Assembly (NCBI GenBank): GCA_036322835.1
Contig: AP027304.1
Span: 1 to 64,000 of the forward strand
Reading direction: 5' to 3'
From: Tenuifilaceae bacterium CYCD
Lineage (GTDB): Bacteria > Bacteroidota > Bacteroidia > Bacteroidales > Tenuifilaceae
Length of the DNA stretch: 64,000 nucleotides
Part shown: in pieces, positions 59,103 to 64,000 of the stretch
Layout of the letters: every line of letters starts with the position of its first letter
Numbering within the stretch: the stretch's first letter is position 1
Made by a program: the position numbers and the translations under genes
Notes under the pieces: model-generated
The model's input: the letters and a program-made list of their open reading frames with translations, nothing else
What the model was told of the DNA's origin: nothing
Databases searched by the model: none

Positions 59103-62100
59103 TTACTCCTTAATCATTTTAATTACCCGACTATTCCCCTTTGCATCAACTATTTTCACAAAATAGATTCCAGGAAATAAACTAGGAGTTTCGATAATAA
59201 TCCTGGAAGTATTTTGGTAATTCTTCTCATAAACCTGCTGTCCAATCAAATTACTAATAACTACCCTAGTAACCGATGGTGTATTGCCCAAATTTATTCT
59301 ATTAGAGAAAGGGTTTGGGTATGCATTTACCTTTGATATGCTATTGACATCGATACTTGTTGACACACTAAGCGTCACATTTACAGATGTTGCGGCATTG
59401 TTAACTTCAAAAGAGCCATAGTAATCCTGAAATCCTTGAGCCCAAATCTTAAAGCTGAAATAACCGCTCCTGAAATTAGCTACAACTTGACCGCTAACCC
59501 CGATATCAAGAGTATCTGTAGTTCCTGCTATCAGTAATTTTGCTGCAAAATCTTTAGTTCCTTTTGAACTAGGAGTAGAAACGTTGAATGTCACGGGGTA
59601 TTCTTTCTTAACCATTTCCACGGTAGCCGTTGTAAAATCTGAAACATCTACAGAGCCTGAAACATCAACATAGCCTGTTTTTTTAACGGTATACGCATAG
59701 TCCGTTCCTGCAAGAATATAGGTAAACAGATAACTACCAACAGGATTTGTTACACCGTTGAAGGTAATTACAGCATCGGTTACCGACTGATTATCGGCAG
59801 TAACACTAAATTGAACGGAATAACGAACAAGATATATGGTGATTTCTTGTTCAACATTGGCATCAACATTTACCACACCACTCGATACAACATAGCCAGC
59901 CTTAGACACCTCTACAGGGAAATTGCCGGGAACTACATTTACATAACTAACTTGACCATTTGAAGCCGTCGGTTTAACTCCATATCCATACAAATCAACC
60001 GATGCATTCTCAACTACACTACCAAATTCATCCTTAACTGTTAGTATAACTGAATATGCTGGTTTGGAGAATGTAAGATTAACCGGCACATCGGCATTCG
60101 TTATAGTAAAACTTCCATTAACAGGAGTTTCGTTCGGCTTTGATGCCAAATATGAATAGTTACCCGGCGATAATCCACCAACCACTGCAGTACCGTTACT
60201 ATTTGTAACTGTGGAGATATTACCCAGCACACTGATATTGATTCCTTCGTAAGGGCTTCCAAACTGATCGACTGCTGAGAATAATGCCCGATAAATATTA
60301 GTATTCAGTACTAAATTCTGAGCAACATTGGTGTTAACAACATTTAATGTACCCGTTATATTAGCATACGGTGGTTTGGAAACCGTATAACTTATTCCGT
60401 TTTGAGGATTAACCTGTGTAAACACTACACTTCCCAAGTTATTGGTATAAACTGTTCCATAACCATTTAAGTAGACTGCAGCATTATCAACAAAGTTTCC
60501 GCTGGAATTTGTTATGCTGAAAGTAACATTATAAGTAGAGGCTGCAATCAATGGCAAAATAACAGTTATATCAGCATCGTCATGAACAGTGGCGGAACCA
60601 TTTGCCGTTTGATAACCCGCTAACGAAACTTGGTACTGTAACTGATCCGTAAAATCAATGTCAGTGAATGCAACATTACCAGCACCATTTGTTGTTGCAA
60701 ATCCATATGGTCCTATATCTACCAATGCTCCCATTAATGGAGTTCCCGTTGCATCAGTTACATTAAATGTTAAATCATATAATTCAACAATAATAGGCTT
60801 TAGCACAACAACAATTTCCTTATTCTCCGTTAACGGCCCAATTATTCCATTACTAGTCTGATAATCGGCTTTGCTAACTTCGTAGGTAAGCGATTCGTCC
60901 GATGAAATGCCACTATATAGAACCTCTCCATTTCCATCGGTGAGAACAACCCCAATACCGGAAAGAGAAATACTGGCATTGTCAATAGGATTTCCTTCAA
61001 GATCGGTTACGCTAAAAAGGATAGAATAGGATGCTGGTGCCTGCTCAGACAACACTACATTGTAATACGAATTGGCTCCAACAATACTAACTGTACTTGT
61101 ATACAAATCAAAGCCTGACTTCTGAATTGTAAAGTTATAGCTTCCCGACTCCAATCCACTTACTTCGGCCTGGCCACTTTCGTTAGTTGCAATACCCGAT
61201 TTTCCATCAACAGTAATCAGCGCATTCTGAACTGGGTTGGAATTGTTATCCAGCACTGTAAAATAGGCCGAGAAATACTTTTGATCCAAGTAGATACTAC
61301 TAGAAATGTTATCGTAAACATTAATTGTTCCTAAATAATCAATATACCCCTCTTTAGTAACTGAAATATCGTAACTACCAGCTCGGATATTATCCCATGA
61401 TACTTTTCCTTCGTTATTGGTCTCGGAGGCAGGATACCCCTCTAATACCATCAAAGCCCCTGATATCGACGAAAAAGTGCTCTGATCGAGAATAGTTAAA
61501 TCAACCGAATAATAGTTTACCGTTGATATCCCAACAAATTGACTAATATTTCCATTATTAACAGTAATGATACCAGACTCTTCAATATATCCATCCTTAG
61601 TAACTGTATATACATAATCATCGTTTGCCAATCCAGTAAAATAAACAATGCCGGCACTATTAGTAAGCATAGAGCCATAACCAGCAACCGAAACCTGAGC
61701 ACCCTCTAAAACAGCAGAGGTTGCATCGTCATATACAGTGAATGAAGCATTATAAAGAGCACCTCCCGGTTGTGTAACCTGAATATCATCAACAAACCAA
61801 TTATCAAGTTCATACAAATTGCCAGTGAGTGTAAAGGCGATGTATGTGTTTGCTGAGTTAATATTAGATGATAGTGTTAAATTAATCTGCGCAGGTCCTG
61901 AGTTTCCTGAACCAGACACGACTTCCCAACCTAGAGGACTCCAATTATTTCCATCAACTGATGATTCCACAAAAACCTTCATGCCAGAACCATAATCATC
62001 AAAGAAATGGCGGAATGATAGATTAACACTGCCAAACCCAACCGTATTAATTGGTGGAAGAATCATCCGCACAGTTGAAACCCCATTGCGCCAATTGGCA

Positions 62101-64000
62101 TACATTTCACCGCTCATTCCTCCGGCATTAGATGAACCTGTAAAACTCCAAACCGTTTCAAAATTGTTCAACTGAACATCATAGAAACTAAAATTTGAAG
62201 GTATGGATGAATTAAACGACTGAGAGTATGGTAACGATACCGATTGAATTTTAGTTAAAGCAACTGTAGCATCGCTTGCACTAACAGTTAATGTGCCATT
62301 GTAGGAGTAATAGGTATGATGCGATACACTTAAAGAGTAATCCCCTTTAATTATGCCATTTAGCGCAATCGCTCCATTACTTCCGGTTATGTATCTTGTT
62401 CCATTGAAATATACTACCGTTTCTGGCAATGGATTTCCGGTTAAATCATCAACAACTAAAAGCGTTAAGTCTACCAAATCGGGTTGTAACTGCACATCAA
62501 TAGCTACGGGGCTATTCCCTGCGAATTGTTCTCCAGTAACAGTCTTGTATCCACTTGCCAATACACTCCAAGTATGGTTTTGGAATGGCTCATTTAGTTG
62601 GAATAAGCTTTGCCCGGCAACATCGGTATTCTGAGCCACTCCATCTAAATTAACCGTTGCATTGCTGATTGGATTGCTAAGATTATCGGTTACGCTAAAT
62701 AAAATAGTGGGTAAAGCATTCGTAAATTGTGCATTAATGGATATGTCCTCTCCTCCTAGGAATTGTTCTCCACTAATACCTTGATAACCACTTGCCGTTA
62801 CGCTCCACGAATAATTCGAGAATGGAGGTAACTGGTAGAATATTGCATTTCCCGATACATCGGTTATGGCATTATATGCGCCAATATTTACCGATGCATT
62901 TGATACAGGACTACCATCGGGTGATGTAACCGTAAATGCAATATCTGGCCATCTATTCAACTCAACATCCACTGTAGTTTGAGATGGATAGTAAACCGAG
63001 CCTGTTTTTTCGAAATAGCCATTCAATAAAACGGAATAGGTGTAGGTGCCTCCATTGACAACCCCGAACGAGTAGTTTCCGCTTAAATCGGTATAACCCG
63101 ATCCTAATCCATCGATCGACACATAAGCACCCAAAACAGGCAACATTGAACTTGCATCTGTAACGCTAATAACCAATGGCTCTATAGCGTTAGGATCAAC
63201 GCAAGAAACATTAGCCTCCCAACCAGACCTAACCACACTTACATCAGTAAAGAATCTGAAGGTCAAAGCTCCATCAACGTTTGTGGCAATAAAAGATGGA
63301 GGAAGACTAGTCCCTGAATAAGTTCCAAGACTAGTTGAACTAGTATTTACACCATCGTAAACGTAAAGATAATCCCAACCACTCTCCAGGTTAAACGACT
63401 GAAAATCGACCTTTACCTTGGCTTCAGAGTTAGGAGGATATATGGTTAGGGTCATATCCTGATTATTGGAGTAGTTACCGGTATAACCCGGATCATAAAA
63501 AGTGTTGTTGCAGCTGGACGTTACACTTCCACTGGACATGATAATTGTGGAACCTATCTCATAAAGATAAACAGCTACAGTTTCCTCAACCTGATCAACA
63601 GTAACATTACTGTTTACCGAGCTATATCCCGATGCTGAAACAGAATAAGAATAAACACCTGCATCGATATTGCTATAATTATATGCACCCTCATCCTGAG
63701 TAACCCCATTAAAAGTTACAGTAGCATTGTTTATTGGTTCGCCAGTAATAGCATCCGTAACGGTAAAATTAACATTTGCCCTTGCACCACTACCCTGAAC
63801 CGCTATTGAGTACGTCGGATTATTGGGATCGTTAGTATTAAAGGAAATAATGCCAGAATAGTTTTGCTGAGCGGTTGGTTGAAATGCTATTGTGAGATAT
63901 GTACTCCCATTGGCTGAAAGACTTGTACTTCCAATAGAGTAGGTAAATTCTGGTACGGTGCTAGTAAATGAGGATAAGGTTAATTGATCACCTCCGGTAT
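59103..64000 (-). CDS. Giant T9SS-secreted surface protein with carboxypeptidase-regulatory-like repeats (5' end outside window)
   Basis: The frame continues without a stop from 63539 to the right edge, so the ATG at 63539 is internal; at least 1631 residues are visible. From the N side: a choice-of-anchor/ASH-like beta domain (FNTNDPNNPTYSIAV), one regulatory-like repeat, a CUB-like domain (63190-63515, CNNTFYDPGYTG...GWEANVSC), four repeats, a jelly-roll adhesin/MAM-like domain (about 61760-62250), nine more repeats (motif FxVTDxxGxPxxNAxVxxxG) and a Por secretion C-terminal domain (NAYPNPFSNRINL...VKIVDAKGN). Secretion by the type IX system and attachment to the cell surface are expected. 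Repeats are diverged, so they are not recent duplicates. Confidence 0.9.
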   Translation of the reverse strand, partial: TGGDQLTLSSFTSTVPEFTYSIGSTSLSANGSTYLTIAFQPTAQQNYSGIISFNTNDPNNPTYSIAVQGSGARANVNFTVTDAITGEPINNATVTFNGVTQDEGAYNYSNIDAGVYSYSVSASGYSSVNSNVTVDQVEETVAVYLYEIGSTIIMSSGSVTSSCNNTFYDPGYTGNYSNNQDMTLTIYPPNSEAKVKVDFQSFNLESGWDYLYVYDGVNTSSTSLGTYSGTSLPPSFIATNVDGALTFRFFTDVSVVRSGWEANVSCVDPNAIEPLVISVTDASSMLPVLGAYVSIDGLGSGYTDLSGNYSFGVVNGGTYTYSVLLNGYFEKTGSVYYPSQTTVDVELNRWPDIAFTVTSPDGSPVSNASVNIGAYNAITDVSGNAIFYQLPPFSNYSWSVTASGYQGISGEQFLGGEDISINAQFTNALPTILFSVTDNLSNPISNATVNLDGVAQNTDVAGQSLFQLNEPFQNHTWSVLASGYKTVTGEQFAGNSPVAIDVQLQPDLVDLTLLVVDDLTGNPLPETVVYFNGTRYITGSNGAIALNGIIKGDYSLSVSHHTYYSYNGTLTVSASDATVALTKIQSVSLPYSQSFNSSIPSNFSFYDVQLNNFETVWSFTGSSNAGGMSGEMYANWRNGVSTVRMILPPINTVGFGSVNLSFRHFFDDYGSGMKVFVESSVDGNNWSPLGWEVVSGSGNSGPAQINLTLSSNINSANTYIAFTLTGNLYELDNWFVDDIQVTQPGGALYNASFTVYDDATSAVLEGAQVSVAGYGSMLTNSAGIVYFTGLANDDYVYTVTKDGYIEESGIITVNNGNISQFVGISTVNYYSVDLTILDQSTFSSISGALMVLEGYPASETNNEGKVSWDNIRAGSYDISVTKEGYIDYLGTINVYDNISSSIYLDQKYFSAYFTVLDNNSNPVQNALITVDGKSGIATNESGQAEVSGLESGSYNFTIQKSGFDLYTSTVSIVGANSYYNVVLSEQAPASYSILFSVTDLEGNPIDNASISLSGIGVVLTDGNGEVLYSGISSDESLTYEVSKADYQTSNGIIGPLTENKEIVVVLKPIIVELYDLTFNVTDATGTPLMGALVDIGPYGFATTNGAGNVAFTDIDFTDQLQYQVSLAGYQTANGSATVHDDADITVILPLIAASTYNVTFSITNSSGNFVDNAAVYLNGYGTVYTNNLGSVVFTQVNPQNGISYTVSKPPYANITGTLNVVNTNVAQNLVLNTNIYRALFSAVDQFGSPYEGINISVLGNISTVTNSNGTAVVGGLSPGNYSYLASKPNETPVNGSFTITNADVPVNLTFSKPAYSVILTVKDEFGSVVENASVDLYGYGVKPTASNGQVSYVNVVPGNFPVEVSKAGYVVSSGVVNVDANVEQEITIYLVRYSVQFSVTADNQSVTDAVITFNGVTNPVGSYLFTYILAGTDYAYTVKKTGYVDVSGSVDVSDFTTATVEMVKKEYPVTFNVSTPSSKGTKDFAAKLLIAGTTDTLDIGVSGQVVANFRSGYFSFKIWAQGFQDYYGSFEVNNAATSVNVTLSVSTSIDVNSISKVNAYPNPFSNRINLGNTPSVTRVVISNLIGQQVYEKNYQNTSRIIIETPSLFPGIYFVKIVDAKGNSRVIKMIKE

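Noticed and set aside
59103-63539. Start of the surface protein gene at 63539
   Set aside because: Translation upstream of this ATG continues in frame with repeat-like protein to the window edge and no stop codon.
59103-64000. Diversity-generating retroelement target
   Set aside because: No reverse transcriptase and no near-identical template/variable repeat pair were found; the repeats are diverged.

Overview
The window is a chromosomal segment of a Bacteroidota bacterium. The evidence is a type IX secretion C-terminal sorting domain on a giant secreted protein, promoters of the TAnnTTTG type, very few Shine-Dalgarno sequences, and families typical of the phylum (DUF4293, BT_3928, S46 dipeptidyl peptidase, two-component propeller sensors, DUF4956, DUF6291). 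A Bacteroidales/Marinilabiliales-like host is likely. Rubredoxin fits anaerobic or microaerobic life. No rRNA or CRISPR array was seen.

Layout. 1-12.8 kb: the 3' end of dxs, tRNA-Leu(CAA), a propeller-SpoIIE phosphatase sensor, a TatD hydrolase, tcdA, a CapA-like protein, an M16 protease, a DUF4293 protein, a nucleoside phosphorylase and a SirB1-like protein. 12.8-14.3 kb: a BFD-like ferredoxin and the rpsF-rpsR-rplI operon. 14.3-21.4 kb: ridA and an LptD-like protein facing an amidase-mlaD-dnaA series (cell envelope plus replication initiation). 21.5-31.2 kb: a TPR-SpoIIE phosphatase, cysQ, pepD, rubredoxin with an IS1595-family element 14 bp in front of it, a VTC/DUF4956 pair, a SiaC-like protein and a C1 peptidase. 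31.2-46.7 kb: a relic of a secreted-protein gene, a histidine kinase/LytTR pair, OsmC, a DPP7-type peptidase, a BT_3928 protein, tmk, folP-cdaA, a divergent EPSP-synthase homologue, an RDD protein, a C5 cytosine methyltransferase and an esterase.

46.8-53.4 kb is a compact integrated element (about 6.6 kb) in the 3' end of tRNA-Arg(CCG). It has 17-bp direct-repeat att sites, a tyrosine integrase, an excisionase-like protein, a putative replication protein and several tiny genes. It carries no recognisable conjugation or virion genes. Its ends share a TTACGTACAC motif that looks like integrase arm sites, and it brings a new terminator for the tRNA it occupies. Just beyond it lie a third copy of the att core and a 7 x 42-bp tandem repeat built from 21-bp half-units.

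53.9-64 kb: two membrane glycosyltransferases with nth, an ABC-F ATPase, and the C-terminal 1631 residues of a giant type IX-secreted protein with about 14 carboxypeptidase-regulatory-like repeats. Its reading frame stays open to the right edge of the window.

The best candidates for something new are the tRNA-Arg element with its satellite-like content, the phased 21-bp repeat beside it, the EPSP-synthase homologue with an altered substrate site, and the strong Shine-Dalgarno sites in the bS6-bS18-bL9 operon.
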